Assembly: GCF_006483445.1 (NCBI RefSeq)
Contig: NZ_PPPT01000212.1
Coordinates: 1 to 64,000 of the forward strand
DNA length: 64,000 nt
Source of the DNA: Bradyrhizobium guangdongense
GTDB lineage: Bacteria; Pseudomonadota; Alphaproteobacteria; Rhizobiales; Xanthobacteraceae
Direction of reading: 5' to 3'
This document shows positions 17,950 to 27,788 of the stretch, piece after piece (position 1 is the stretch's first letter; each line of letters begins with the position of its first letter). Under the pieces are notes generated by a model. It saw nothing but the letters and a program-made list of their open reading frames with translations, made no database searches and had not been told where the DNA came from. The translations under genes were made by a program, and so were the position numbers.

Positions 17950-19296
17950 CTAGACGCCCAAGGCTGCCGCAACATCCAGCAGGCCGGCGCCGTATTGGCT
18001 GGTGAATTTCTTGCCGCGCATCCCCGGCAGTTTCCTTGCGGTGGCGATCAGGCGCTTGGCAACCGCAAGGCCGGACGCTTTGGACTTCGCCTTGCCGGCA
18101 TAGAGCAGCGCTGCCGCGCCCGTCACATGCGGCGTTGCCATCGAGGTGCCCGGCCAGGAATCGTAATCGGTGTGATCGGCGAAGCTCGCTTTCTGCCGCG
18201 GCACCGTCGAGAGGATGTTGACGCCCGGCGCGACCAGGGCGATGTGCTTGCCGGTATTCGAGAATGAGGCGCGCCGGTTGGCCTCGTCGATGGCGCCGAC
18301 GCCGATCGTCCCCGGATAGCCGGCGGGATATTCCTTCTTGTTGCCGTCTTCGAACTCATTGCCCATCGCGGTCGAAACCACCACGCCGGCTTCGATCAAC
18401 TCGGCGAAGACGGCAGCCTCCGCCTTGGAACGGTCGTAGCCGGCGATACTGAGATTGATGACCTTGATGTCGGAATCGAGGGCTGCGGCAAGTGCCTTGC
18501 TGTAAAGCTCGAAGTTGAAGCGCTCGGCGCTGCTGCCCTTTTTCCTGGGGTCCTTGAAAATCTTCCAACTATGGAGCCGGCAATTCGCCACGCCGGCAAT
18601 CCCGACGGCATTGTTGACGATAGCGGCAATCGTGCCGCTGACATGTGTGCCATGGCCGAGAAAGTCGCGCCCGCTGTTGCCGTCGTGACGATAATCCTGG
18701 ATCGAATCCACGAGATCCGGATGTCCGGCATCGATGCCGCTGTCGATCACGGAAACATGCACCTCCTCCGCGTCCGGATGATTTCCATTGAACCAGCGGA
18801 TCGCACGGAGGCCCCACTGCCGGTTGATCATGGGATCGACGGCGCACAGCCACCGATTGGGAACGGGCTCGACCAGATCGACCGCCTTCGACGTGCGCAG
18901 ACGCTTGAGCAGCGCCGGGGTGACCTTCTTGTCCCTGAGGTGCACGATCTGAAAGCCGGCAAGCGCATCGCGCGGCGTCTGCGTCGCGGATTGCGCCAGC
19001 GATCGATGCACCGTCGCAAGCGAGGCGCCCTCCGGCGGCGGAGGCACACCGCCGCCCTCGACGACGAAGAGCGGCTTCATCGCCTTCAATCCCACGGTGT
19101 CGCGCAGAAAATCGATCGGCCCCTGAACCTCCTCGGGCATTGCCGCCCTCACGGCTCGCGCCGTCGCCGCCTGAAGCGACGTGGCTGCGAGATGGCGCAC
19201 CGCGGCGGGCTTGACGCGGATGATCAGTTGACCCGGCACATGCGTGGGATGGCGTGTCCCAGAGGCGGCGACACGCGAGGCCTGCGTTGAGCCCAT
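17950..19296 (-). CDS. Subtilisin-like serine protease (S8)
   Basis: A 448-residue serine protease. The catalytic triad is visible: Asp185 in HVSVIDSGID, His215 in LGHGTHVSG and Ser385 in GTSMATPHVTGAAALLYAG. About 170 N-terminal residues look like an inhibitor-type prodomain (PGQLIIRVKPAAVRHL). No signal peptide is apparent, so it is either cytoplasmic or exported in an unusual way. It stands alone; its target is unknown. Confidence 0.92.
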   Translation of the reverse strand: MGSTQASRVAASGTRHPTHVPGQLIIRVKPAAVRHLAATSLQAATARAVRAAMPEEVQGPIDFLRDTVGLKAMKPLFVVEGGGVPPPPEGASLATVHRSLAQSATQTPRDALAGFQIVHLRDKKVTPALLKRLRTSKAVDLVEPVPNRWLCAVDPMINRQWGLRAIRWFNGNHPDAEEVHVSVIDSGIDAGHPDLVDSIQDYRHDGNSGRDFLGHGTHVSGTIAAIVNNAVGIAGVANCRLHSWKIFKDPRKKGSSAERFNFELYSKALAAALDSDIKVINLSIAGYDRSKAEAAVFAELIEAGVVVSTAMGNEFEDGNKKEYPAGYPGTIGVGAIDEANRRASFSNTGKHIALVAPGVNILSTVPRQKASFADHTDYDSWPGTSMATPHVTGAAALLYAGKAKSKASGLAVAKRLIATARKLPGMRGKKFTSQYGAGLLDVAAALGV

Positions 19297-19424
19297 AACA
19301 CTGCCTCCCTTGAAAAACGATAAAGCAATACTTCCCGTTATAAGCGAGAACTTCGATCGCCGCTACCGGCGTCGCCCGGCAGCGGCGCAATGGCGCGGGC
19401 GCGCCACCCATGCTAGTTGGGCTG

Positions 19425-19847
19425 ATGACCTCCAATGTCGCTGACGATCGTGTACGTGCCGTGATGCGCTGGGTGATCGCGGCGTTCTATCTCACTGCCG
19501 GGATTGCGCATCTCTGGGCGCCGGACAAGCTGCTGGCGATCACGCCGTCCTGGGTGCCGTTCGCGGTTCAGGTGATCTTCATCACGGGCGTCTGCGAAAT
19601 CGCAGGCGCGATCGCGCTGGTGACGCGGCCACTGCGCTGGTGGGCGGGAGTTGCGCTCGCGCTCTATGCGCTCTGCGTCTGGCCCGCGAACTTCAAGCAC
19701 GCCATCGACGGCATCGCGCTGCCCTACATCACCAACAGCTGGCTCTATCACGGTCCGCGGCTGGCGCTTCAACCCGTGATCATCTGGGCGACGCTGTATT
19801 GCGCTGATGTCATCGATTGGCCATGGCGGCGCGGCGATAAGGCATAG
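19425..19847 (+). CDS. DoxX-like integral membrane protein
   Basis: A protein of 140 residues with four hydrophobic segments (VMRWVIAAFYLTAGIAHLW, VQVIFITGVCEIAGAIALVT, WWAGVALALYALCVWP, LQPVIIWATLYCADVI). The pattern GIAHLWAPDKLL followed by GVCEIAGAIAL resembles the DoxX/DoxD-like family. An in-frame ATG at 19410 is an alternative start. Function in these proteins is mostly unknown. Confidence 0.75.
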   Translation: MTSNVADDRVRAVMRWVIAAFYLTAGIAHLWAPDKLLAITPSWVPFAVQVIFITGVCEIAGAIALVTRPLRWWAGVALALYALCVWPANFKHAIDGIALPYITNSWLYHGPRLALQPVIIWATLYCADVIDWPWRRGDKA

Positions 19848-19902
19848 CGCCCCCGCGCGGAGCGATGTTATTCTTGGCGCAAGGCTCATCAGGGAGAGTT
19901 AC

Positions 19903-20508
19903 GTGACCGACCTTTGCGCTGCCGACCTCGCCGCCGTCTATCCAAAACCGTCGCCGCGCGTGATCGCAAAGGCCCGGCCCGAGATCGACGCGCATGCGCG
20001 AAAATTCATCGAGATGTCGCCGTTCTGTGTGCTCGCGACGTCGGGCGCCGATGCCAGCGTCGATGCCTCGCCGCGCGGCGGCAGCACCGGTTTCGTGCAC
20101 GTCGCAGGCCCCAACCAGCTCCTGATGCCCGACCGGTCCGGCAACAACCGCATCGACAGCTTCAGGAACATCGTCGAGGGCTCAGGCTTCGTGCATCTCC
20201 TGTTCTTCGTCCCCGGCATCGACGAAACGCTGCGTGTCGGCGGCACCGGCACGGTGTCGGTCGATCCGGATCTGCTGGCATCGATGGTCGAGTTCGGCAA
20301 GCCGCCGCGCGCGGTGCTGAGCATTGCGGTCAGCGAGGTCTATTTCCATTGCGGCAAGGCGCTGATGCGCTCGAAACTGTGGTCGCCGGATGTGAAGGTG
20401 GAGCGCTCGGTGATGCCGAGCATCACCGAGGTGATCCACGATCAAACCGGTCTTGGCGATCGCGACAAGCAGGAGGTCGTGGAGGCGCGCTACAGGGAGC
20501 AGTTGTAG
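19903..20508 (+). CDS. PPOX-type FMN flavoprotein (MSMEG_1061-like)
   Basis: A protein of 201 residues from a GTG preceded by AGGGAG. It has the pyridoxamine-phosphate-oxidase split-barrel fold: FIEMSPFCVLATSGADASVDASPRGG and LLMPDRSGNNRIDSFRNI are the FMN-binding stretches. A C-terminal VYFHCGKALMRSKLW is typical of the MSMEG_1061 subgroup. It probably reduces or oxidises small molecules with FMN; it is not a true pyridoxine-pathway enzyme by context. Confidence 0.85.
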   Translation: MTDLCAADLAAVYPKPSPRVIAKARPEIDAHARKFIEMSPFCVLATSGADASVDASPRGGSTGFVHVAGPNQLLMPDRSGNNRIDSFRNIVEGSGFVHLLFFVPGIDETLRVGGTGTVSVDPDLLASMVEFGKPPRAVLSIAVSEVYFHCGKALMRSKLWSPDVKVERSVMPSITEVIHDQTGLGDRDKQEVVEARYREQL

Positions 20509-20522
20509 CCTTTGGGAAAACC

Positions 20523-20557
20523 GTCCCGGACAAGCGTAAGCGCAGATCCGGGACGAC
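20523..20557. repeat. Short palindromic repeat, family E (GTCCCGGACAAGC type)
   Basis: An inverted pair GTCCCGGACAAGCG / GATCCGGGACGAC in the gap between two convergent genes. Longer members lie at 35506-35640 and 63802-63960. It may act as a bidirectional terminator-like hairpin. Confidence 0.8.
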
Positions 20558-20583
20558 ATGGGAGTGCGAGGCGACGTTAGCGC

Positions 20584-21069
20584 CTAGCTGTCGCCCTCGA
20601 GACCGCCGACATGCTTCTGCGTGTACAGTTCGAGGCCGATGCGGGCGATCAGGTCGAGCTGGGTTTCGAGGAAGTCGATGTGATGCTCCTCGTCGCTCAT
20701 CAGCTTCTCGAACAGGTCGCGCGTGACGTAGTCCTTCACGCTATGGCAATAGGTGGCGGCCTCCTGGTAGAGCGCGCGCGCGCTCATCTCGGCGGCGAGA
20801 TCGCAATCGATGATCTCCTTGACGTTCTGGCCGATGCGCAGGGGATCAAGCACCTGCATGTTCGGGAAGCCGTCGAAGAACAGGATGCGCTCGGTGAGCT
20901 TGTCGGCGTGCTCCATCTCCTCGATGGACTCCTTGCGCCAGACCTTGGCCATGTCGCGCAGGCCCCAATTGTCGAGGAAACGGTAGTGCAGCCAGTATTG
21001 GTTGATCGCCGTTAGCTCGTGACGCAGCGCCTTGTTGAGATATTCGATGACTTTTGCGTCGCCCTGCAT
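20584..21069 (-). CDS. bfr: Bacterioferritin
   Basis: A 161-residue ferritin-like iron-storage subunit forming a 24-mer shell with ferroxidase centres and heme. Ligand residues are visible: Glu18, Glu51 and His54 in EEMEHADKL, and heme-ligating Met52; later DEEHH matches the second half-site. Its upstream region carries a perfect Irr-type box at 21113-21129, so expression should follow iron and heme status. bfd lies just upstream on the same strand. Confidence 0.95.
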   Translation of the reverse strand: MQGDAKVIEYLNKALRHELTAINQYWLHYRFLDNWGLRDMAKVWRKESIEEMEHADKLTERILFFDGFPNMQVLDPLRIGQNVKEIIDCDLAAEMSARALYQEAATYCHSVKDYVTRDLFEKLMSDEEHHIDFLETQLDLIARIGLELYTQKHVGGLEGDS

Positions 21070-21112
21070 GATTCACTCCAAGCTCTTGCGGCCAAATCGG
21101 TCCCAAACCGAC

Positions 21113-21129
21113 TTTAGAACGCTTCTAAA
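21113..21129. promoter_or_regulatory. Irr box (iron control element) upstream of bfr
   Basis: TTTAGAACGCTTCTAAA is a perfect 7+3+7 palindrome matching the rhizobial Irr/ICE consensus (TTTAGAA-N3-TTCTAAA). It lies 44 bp upstream of the bfr ATG. Iron-responsive Irr control of bacterioferritin is known in bradyrhizobia. Confidence 0.88.
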
Positions 21130-21203
21130 ACAGTTTGAAAACGGGAGCAACCGGGCGCAAGCGCGCACCCGGGGAAAATACAGCTGATGTGATGGGGAAA
21201 TTT

Positions 21204-21473
21204 TCAGCAGGCCGCGAGGGCGAACTCGGACGGCGCGGTGTCTTCGTCGTTGGCTGCAACTTCGCTGTGCGGGCAGCCCGAACAGCAGGACTTTGCGCAG
21301 GGCCCAAGGGCTTCTTCGATGATGGTTTTGATGGTGCGGGCGCAGCGGCCGCATTCAGCGCTGCAGCCGAGGCAGCCATAGACCTGCTTGGCATGGCGCA
21401 CAGCGTCGTCGGAGTCAGCGACGGCGGCTCGAACATCGTGGTCGCTGATGACGTTGCAGGAACAAACGATCAT
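21204..21473 (-). CDS. bfd: Bacterioferritin-associated ferredoxin
   Basis: A 89-residue [2Fe-2S] protein that donates electrons to bacterioferritin to release stored iron. The start is placed at ATG 21473 (MIVCSCNVISDHDV), as in Bfd proteins. The ligands are Cys4, Cys6, Cys41 and Cys44 (ECGRC). A longer, cysteine-bearing C-terminus (CAKSCCSGCPHSE) is unusual compared with E. coli Bfd. Two Irr-like boxes lie upstream. Confidence 0.92.
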   Translation of the reverse strand: MIVCSCNVISDHDVRAAVADSDDAVRHAKQVYGCLGCSAECGRCARTIKTIIEEALGPCAKSCCSGCPHSEVAANDEDTAPSEFALAAC

Positions 21474-21551
21474 GGAAAGCGGCAGGCCCTTCGGTGATGC
21501 ACCATCTTCGATATTTAAGGGCTCAGCCGGATGCAAAAGAAAAAAGCGCTG

Positions 21552-21568
21552 TTTGAAGCAATTCCAAA
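21552..21568. promoter_or_regulatory. Second Irr-like box upstream of bfd
   Basis: TTTGAAGCAATTCCAAA matches 12 of 14 defined positions of TTTRGAA-N3-TTCYAAA. Its start lies 33 bp from that of the other box, about three helical turns. It sits about 80 bp upstream of the bfd start. Confidence 0.55.
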
Positions 21569-21584
21569 CTGGACCCGGATAGAG

Positions 21585-21601
21585 CCTAGAACGGCTCTAA
21601 A
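21585..21601. promoter_or_regulatory. Irr-like box upstream of bfd
   Basis: Minus-strand TTTAGAGCCGTTCTAGG matches the Irr consensus with deviations at one left-arm and two right-arm positions. It lies about 110 bp from the bfd ATG. Together with the box at 21552 it suggests two Irr dimers on the same DNA face. Confidence 0.6.
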
Positions 21602-21641
21602 ATGCTGTCTTGCGCTGGATCAAGTTTGAACGGCTGTCGGC

Positions 21642-21971
21642 TTAATCGCCGCCTCCTCCGCCGCCTCCGCCATCGCCACCACCTCCGCAATCACCGCCGC
21701 CACTGTCGCCGCCGCTACCGCTGTCACTGCTATATGAGCAGCTGCCGCCATCGGTCGGGTTGCCGGAACTGTCGAGGCTCGAACGGTCGCTGGAGAACCA
21801 GCTTCCGAGCGAGAATCCGCTGCTCGTACTGCTGTAATCCGAGCTCGAATAGCTGCCGCCGTCGTAGCCGCTATCCGCGCGGGCCCGCCGCCGGTTGCGG
21901 TTCTGCAAATGGGTCATCAGGGCATAGCCGATCATCCCGGTAATCCCGATGGCGATCAGAATATTGATCAT
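21642..21971 (-). CDS. Membrane-anchored Ser/Gly-rich protein
   Basis: A protein of 109 residues from ATG 21971. One N-terminal TM segment (INILIAIGITGMIGYALM) is followed by an Arg-rich patch (NRNRRRARA) and a long low-complexity Ser/Gly/Asp tail ending in poly-Gly. By the positive-inside rule the Arg patch, and hence the tail, is probably cytoplasmic. Its length may vary between strains because of repetitive codons. Function unknown. Confidence 0.55.
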   Translation of the reverse strand: MINILIAIGITGMIGYALMTHLQNRNRRRARADSGYDGGSYSSSDYSSTSSGFSLGSWFSSDRSSLDSSGNPTDGGSCSYSSDSGSGGDSGGGDCGGGGDGGGGGGGGD

Positions 21972-22114
21972 CGCGCTGCTCCTCATCCGCTGGCGTGCAT
22001 GACGCCCATTCGTCGCCTGCAGCCACCCTCTCGTTCATTGATCGTTCAAGCGAAATATGGAACTAAGGGCGGGGAACTCCGTCCGCCTCCAGTTTGTGTT
22101 GAAAGGTCAAAGCC

Positions 22115-22456
22115 ATGAAGAAATCGCTCCTGGCCCTTGCCGCCGTCGCTACCCTGGCGGTATCGGCCGTGGCACCCGCACCGGCCCATGCGCAGCGTGG
22201 CGTCGCCGCGGGCGTGGCCGCCGGCATCATCGGCGGCGCCATCGTCGGGGGCGCACTGGCTTCCCCGTATTACTACGGCCCCGGCCCTGCCTACGGCTAC
22301 GGTCCCGGCTATGGCCCTGGCTACTACCCGCCCCGCTACTACGCGCCCGGCCCGGGCTATGTCGCCGACGACTATTATGGCGGCTGCGTCTGGCAGCGGC
22401 AGCGCTTCTGGGACGGCTATGCCTGGCGCGTCCGCCGCGTCCGGGTTTGCGGCTGA
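22115..22456 (+). CDS. Secreted Gly/Tyr-rich protein, paralogue 1
   Basis: A protein of 113 residues. A signal peptide (MKKSLLALAAVATLAVSAVA, cleavage near PAHAQ) is followed by a glycine-rich hydrophobic stretch (VAAGVAAGIIGGAIVGGALA) of the glycine-zipper kind, a Tyr/Pro/Gly-rich region and CVWQRQRFWDGYAWRVRRVRVC. The last motif is shared with the next gene. AAAGGTCAAAGCC precedes the start. Envelope-associated; function unknown. Confidence 0.78.
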   Translation: MKKSLLALAAVATLAVSAVAPAPAHAQRGVAAGVAAGIIGGAIVGGALASPYYYGPGPAYGYGPGYGPGYYPPRYYAPGPGYVADDYYGGCVWQRQRFWDGYAWRVRRVRVCG

Positions 22457-22685
22457 TCGCGCCACCCACCGAAGCTGCGCCTGAAAGGGCTGGGTTTGAC
22501 AGGCTCCTGTAAGGGAAAGGCCTGAAAAAGACCGCTTTTTCCGGTCACAGCTCCGTGTGCGTTTACCGCGGATTGACCATTTGCGCGCTTCCTAGCCGGA
22601 CGGCCAATTCCAACAAAGTTTGCGTGAGACATCCAAACCCAGGCGCTCTCCCACGAGCGCGCCTTCTCCCAGGAGAGCCAAGACT

Positions 22686-22973
22686 ATGAAGAAGACTTTT
22701 GTTGCCGCCCTGACGGTTGCGACGGTCGCCGGTTCGCTGGTCACCGCCACGCCGCCCGCCAAGGCTGATAACGGCGTCGGCGCCGGCATCGCTGCCGGGC
22801 TGATCGGCGGTGCGATTGTCGGCGGCGCCATCGCGGCGAGCCGTCCGGCCCCCGTCTATGGTGGCCCGGTTTACGTCGCCGAGCCCCCGCCGCCCGCGCC
22901 CTGCTACTGGCAGCGCCAGCGTTACTGGGACGGCTATGGCTGGGTCGTGCGCCCGGTCCGCGTTTGCTACTGA
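22686..22973 (+). CDS. Secreted glycine-zipper protein, paralogue 2
   Basis: A protein of 95 residues from ATG 22686, with AGGAGAG upstream. It has a signal peptide (MKKTFVAALTVATVAGSLV), a glycine-zipper segment (VGAGIAAGLIGGAIVGGAIA) and the end motif CYWQRQRYWDGYGWVVRPVRVC. It matches the preceding gene in order and ends, with a shorter middle, so the two arose by tandem duplication. A terminator follows. Confidence 0.78.
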   Translation: MKKTFVAALTVATVAGSLVTATPPAKADNGVGAGIAAGLIGGAIVGGAIAASRPAPVYGGPVYVAEPPPPAPCYWQRQRYWDGYGWVVRPVRVCY

Positions 22974-23010
22974 GCTGATCCGATCGGCGCGCCAGTCGCG
23001 CCGCGATCAA

Positions 23011-23047
23011 GGCCCGGCCGAAACCATCGGCCGGGCTTTTTTCTTTT
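23011..23047. terminator. Rho-independent terminator
   Basis: The stem GCCCGGCCG / CGGCCGGGC with loop AAACCAT is followed by a T-rich run (TTTTTTCTTTT). It ends the paralogue-2 transcript and lies in the gap before the convergent transglycosylase gene. Confidence 0.92.
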
Positions 23048-23061
23048 GGTGCGGCGCTTGC

Positions 23062-24300
23062 CTAACGCGCCGCCTGGATCGAGCGCAGCACCTCTTCGCT
23101 GGGCCAGCAATCGACCTTCAGCCCAGCCGACTTCTGATAGGTCCCGAGCGCCGAGCGCGTCAGCATGCCGGCCTTGCCGTCGATCTTGTCCTTGTACATC
23201 CCGATGCGCGTGAGACCCCGCTGCATCGCCTCAACGTCCTTGGTGCGCAACTGCTTCGAGGCCGACCACGGCGTCGCGAATGCTTGCGGGTTCGTCATGC
23301 GATCGCTGAGATGGCCCACGAACAGCACATAGAGATCCGAGAAATTGTATTCCTTGATGACGAAGTAATTCTTCGTGGTCAGGAATGACGGCCCGTAGAT
23401 GCCCTCCGGCTGCAGCAGCGACGCCGGCTGCGCCTGCTCCGTCGCGCTCAGTCTTTGTCCGCGCACCGGCACAAAGCCGTCGCGCAGCCATTGGCTGATC
23501 GGCTTCGTCACCTCCGGTACACCGAGCGTGCAATCGATTTTTGCCGGCGCCTGCACCTCATAGGCCCAGCGTACGCCGCTCTGCCATCCCTTGTTGACGA
23601 GCTGCTGCGCGGCGGAGGCGAGCGCGTCCGGCACCGAGTGCCAGATGTCGACGCGGCCATCGCCGTCGAAGTCGACACCGTGCTTGTAATATTCAGACGG
23701 CAGAAATTGCGTGAGCCCGGTGGCGCCGGCCCAGGACGAACGCATCTCCTTGCGCGTCACCGCACCCTCGCCGAGGATTTTCAGCGAAAGGATGAATTCA
23801 TTGCGGTACGTATCCTTGCGCCGGCCGACATAGGCCTGCGTCGCCAGCACGCGCACCAAATCGTATGGCAGCGTGTAGCGGCCATAGTCGGTCTCGCGGC
23901 CCCAGATCGCCAGCATGATGGTGGCGGGCACGCCAGAGCTCTTCTCGATCTCGGTGAGCGACGCGCGATATTTTTGCAGCAGCCGCTGCCCCTCGCCCGC
24001 AAGCCGCGCGATGGAGGCTTCCTTGATGTAGTCGGCCGGCACCTGCACGAACTCGGCCTGTGCCGCTGCACCGGTTGCGGGCCGGCCCGGCAGGATCAGG
24101 TCAGGGAGCTTGTAGTCGGGCTCGAGCCCGCGCGTCTCCCGATCGAACGTCGCGCGCGACACGCCGGCGGCCTGCGCCTCCGGCCAGAGCGAGGCGATGA
24201 ACTGGGTGAAGGCGGCGTCGGCGGCGCGGGCGGGCGACCCGAGGAGTTGTGCCAGCAAGGCAAAAGCAACAAGCAAGAAGACGCGCAACAGCCTGCTCAA
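23062..24300 (-). CDS. Lytic murein transglycosylase (MltB-like, with PG-binding domain)
   Basis: A protein of 412 residues with a signal peptide (LLRVFLLVAFALLAQLLGS). The SLT-like MltB fold shows the catalytic Glu in MLAIWGRETDYGRYT, then ATGLTQFLPSEYYKHGVDFDGDGR (substrate groove). A C-terminal peptidoglycan-binding domain (VEAMQRGLTRIGMYKDKIDG) follows. It cleaves murein glycan strands with 1,6-anhydro ends, in the periplasm, for wall turnover. Confidence 0.93.
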   Translation of the reverse strand: MSRLLRVFLLVAFALLAQLLGSPARAADAAFTQFIASLWPEAQAAGVSRATFDRETRGLEPDYKLPDLILPGRPATGAAAQAEFVQVPADYIKEASIARLAGEGQRLLQKYRASLTEIEKSSGVPATIMLAIWGRETDYGRYTLPYDLVRVLATQAYVGRRKDTYRNEFILSLKILGEGAVTRKEMRSSWAGATGLTQFLPSEYYKHGVDFDGDGRVDIWHSVPDALASAAQQLVNKGWQSGVRWAYEVQAPAKIDCTLGVPEVTKPISQWLRDGFVPVRGQRLSATEQAQPASLLQPEGIYGPSFLTTKNYFVIKEYNFSDLYVLFVGHLSDRMTNPQAFATPWSASKQLRTKDVEAMQRGLTRIGMYKDKIDGKAGMLTRSALGTYQKSAGLKVDCWPSEEVLRSIQAAR

Positions 24301-24398
24301 TGGTTATCGTTCCCGGTCATAGCGACGCTCTAACATGATGGCCTTCCGGTTGGAACGGCGGAGGAAACCGGCAGTTTCAGCGCCCGCGACGTCCACGC

Positions 24399-25523
24399 CT
24401 ATGAGGATTTCGCGCGGCGCCGAAAGATCGTCGAAACCGCCGGCGATTGCCACCGCACCGTGATGACCTGGTTCTTGCGGGGATAGTACAGGCGAAATCC
24501 ATCCCATGTCGGCCGGCGGGCGGCCTGGCCGCGCACGCAAAGACCGTCGAAGCAGAGCTCGGGGCGCCAGTAGAAGATCGAATCCTCATCCTTCACGCCC
24601 GGCGCGCCCTTCTCCGACAGCCAGGTGGCGCGGTACAGCGTCGCGACATGAAGGGTGGACCGCTGGCCGTAGGCGTAGTCGATGCGGCTGAAACCGGAGC
24701 CCGGCGTCGCAACGAGCCAGCCGAGACCTGGCCCGCTCCATGGTGGACACGCGTCCCAGACGTCACCCTCGACGAGAATTGGCCCTTCAGCATCGCGGTC
24801 GAACTTCGCGCAACGCTGGGCTTCGCCGAGTTGATGAAGTTGCACCTCGAAGCCGGAAAACGTGCTGCGATGCAGATGCGTCGCATAGTCCGGCTTGCCG
24901 ACGTCGGCCCAGGGAATCCGGCCAAGCCACGGGAACGCATCCTCGCCTGCGAACGGCAGGGGCTCGCCGACATTGCGGCCCGCGAAGGACAGTCTTGCGC
25001 TGACCACTTTGAGGTCGTCGACACCGCTGCGGAACAATTCGGCCTGCGCATAGATGCGGATCGATGTCGGATCGTCGACATCATCGAAGCGCCACGCATG
25101 CGCGAAAGGCATCCGGATCTGGCGGCCGAGGACGGCCGATGTCACATCGGGGTCGAACGTATAGACGTCGCCTGCGTTGACGGGCGAAGGCAGGCACTTA
25201 TTGATGTCTGCGAACATCAGCAGCGAGCGGTCGCTCAGCACCAGGAACGGGTTGTCGCCCTGACGGACGATGCTGTCATGGACGCCGGTATTCCAGTTGC
25301 CGCCGTGGTAGCCGACGCACTCGCCGGCAACGGTGTTGCGCAGTTCGCGGCCGTGATCGCTGAGCACGATCTCGGTCGTGACGCGGTAGCGATCGGTCTC
25401 GACATGCGATCCGCCCGGTCCGCCAAGATTTGCAACCAAGAGAAGCAGGAACGAGCCGGCAAGCAGAAAGCCGCCGAGCGCAAGCCAGATTGTCCGCTTA
25501 CGTCCGGGGACTGCCTCAGCCAT
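24399..25523 (-). CDS. Exported or membrane-anchored protein, unknown function
   Basis: A protein of 374 residues. One TM anchor near residues 11-32 (WLALGGFLLAGSFLLLLVA) is followed by a large extracytoplasmic domain with several paired cysteines (VAGECVGYHG, NKCLPSP, QRCAKFD, DACPP, ELCFDGLCVRG). No catalytic motif was recognised. It lies 99 bp upstream of the transglycosylase on the same strand and 34 bp from the ettA stop. Confidence 0.7.
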   Translation of the reverse strand: MAEAVPGRKRTIWLALGGFLLAGSFLLLLVANLGGPGGSHVETDRYRVTTEIVLSDHGRELRNTVAGECVGYHGGNWNTGVHDSIVRQGDNPFLVLSDRSLLMFADINKCLPSPVNAGDVYTFDPDVTSAVLGRQIRMPFAHAWRFDDVDDPTSIRIYAQAELFRSGVDDLKVVSARLSFAGRNVGEPLPFAGEDAFPWLGRIPWADVGKPDYATHLHRSTFSGFEVQLHQLGEAQRCAKFDRDAEGPILVEGDVWDACPPWSGPGLGWLVATPGSGFSRIDYAYGQRSTLHVATLYRATWLSEKGAPGVKDEDSIFYWRPELCFDGLCVRGQAARRPTWDGFRLYYPRKNQVITVRWQSPAVSTIFRRRAKSS

Positions 25524-25557
25524 GATTTCCCGGTCCGGATTCCCGTTCGCGTCGGTG

Positions 25558-27207
<1,650 letters not shown>

Positions 27208-27446
27208 CGGTCCCGTGAAACCTTCATTTTGAGGAAATTTGCTTGCCTGCGATGTAGCGATCCCGCCCCCAAAGGGCAACGTTTTCCGTCCGTTCACCAC
27301 GGATGAATACGGGACGGACACCATCCGGAAGGCCGGTCCGGACAATTGAAACCATCTTTTAATAAATCAGGCGAAAGCTCGTCGTGGCGCGGAAAAAAGC
27401 GCCACCCGCCGACAGAAGCCGGCGGGGCAGAAACAGCGAGGCCACC

Positions 27447-27659
27447 ATGGCTATGATCGAGACCACCAGCATCGCCGCCCCGGCAGAAGCCGGCCGCGCG
27501 GGCTTCTTCACCGAGCTGAAGGAATTTTGGGTCCGGTTCTTCGCCACGGCCTTCAACCCCTACCGCCCGGAACTGCACTACATGCGCGGCCCCGGCCCCG
27601 CCTGGCGCGCCAAGCACGGCATGGATGCCCCGTTCCGCCTGAAACCCCGGGACCTCTGA
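27447..27659 (+). CDS. Small protein, unknown function
   Basis: A 70-residue product from ATG 27447 (MAMIETTSIAAPAEAGR). It is amphipathic, with a hydrophobic/aromatic stretch FTELKEFWVRFFATAFNP and a Pro/Arg-rich end. No domain is recognised. Its codon use and a divergent position from ettA support a real gene, but the evidence is limited. Confidence 0.5.
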   Translation: MAMIETTSIAAPAEAGRAGFFTELKEFWVRFFATAFNPYRPELHYMRGPGPAWRAKHGMDAPFRLKPRDL

Positions 27660-27788
27660 CGCCTCCTCCCCTGGCGAAGTTTTGAAGCTGGCGACGGCTT
27701 GCGCGGCCGCTCGATTGCGCGCAACCATGGCCCTGTTCCGACGATGGCGCCTCCGCCATCACCCCTCGCCATGGATGGACGTCTCCCG

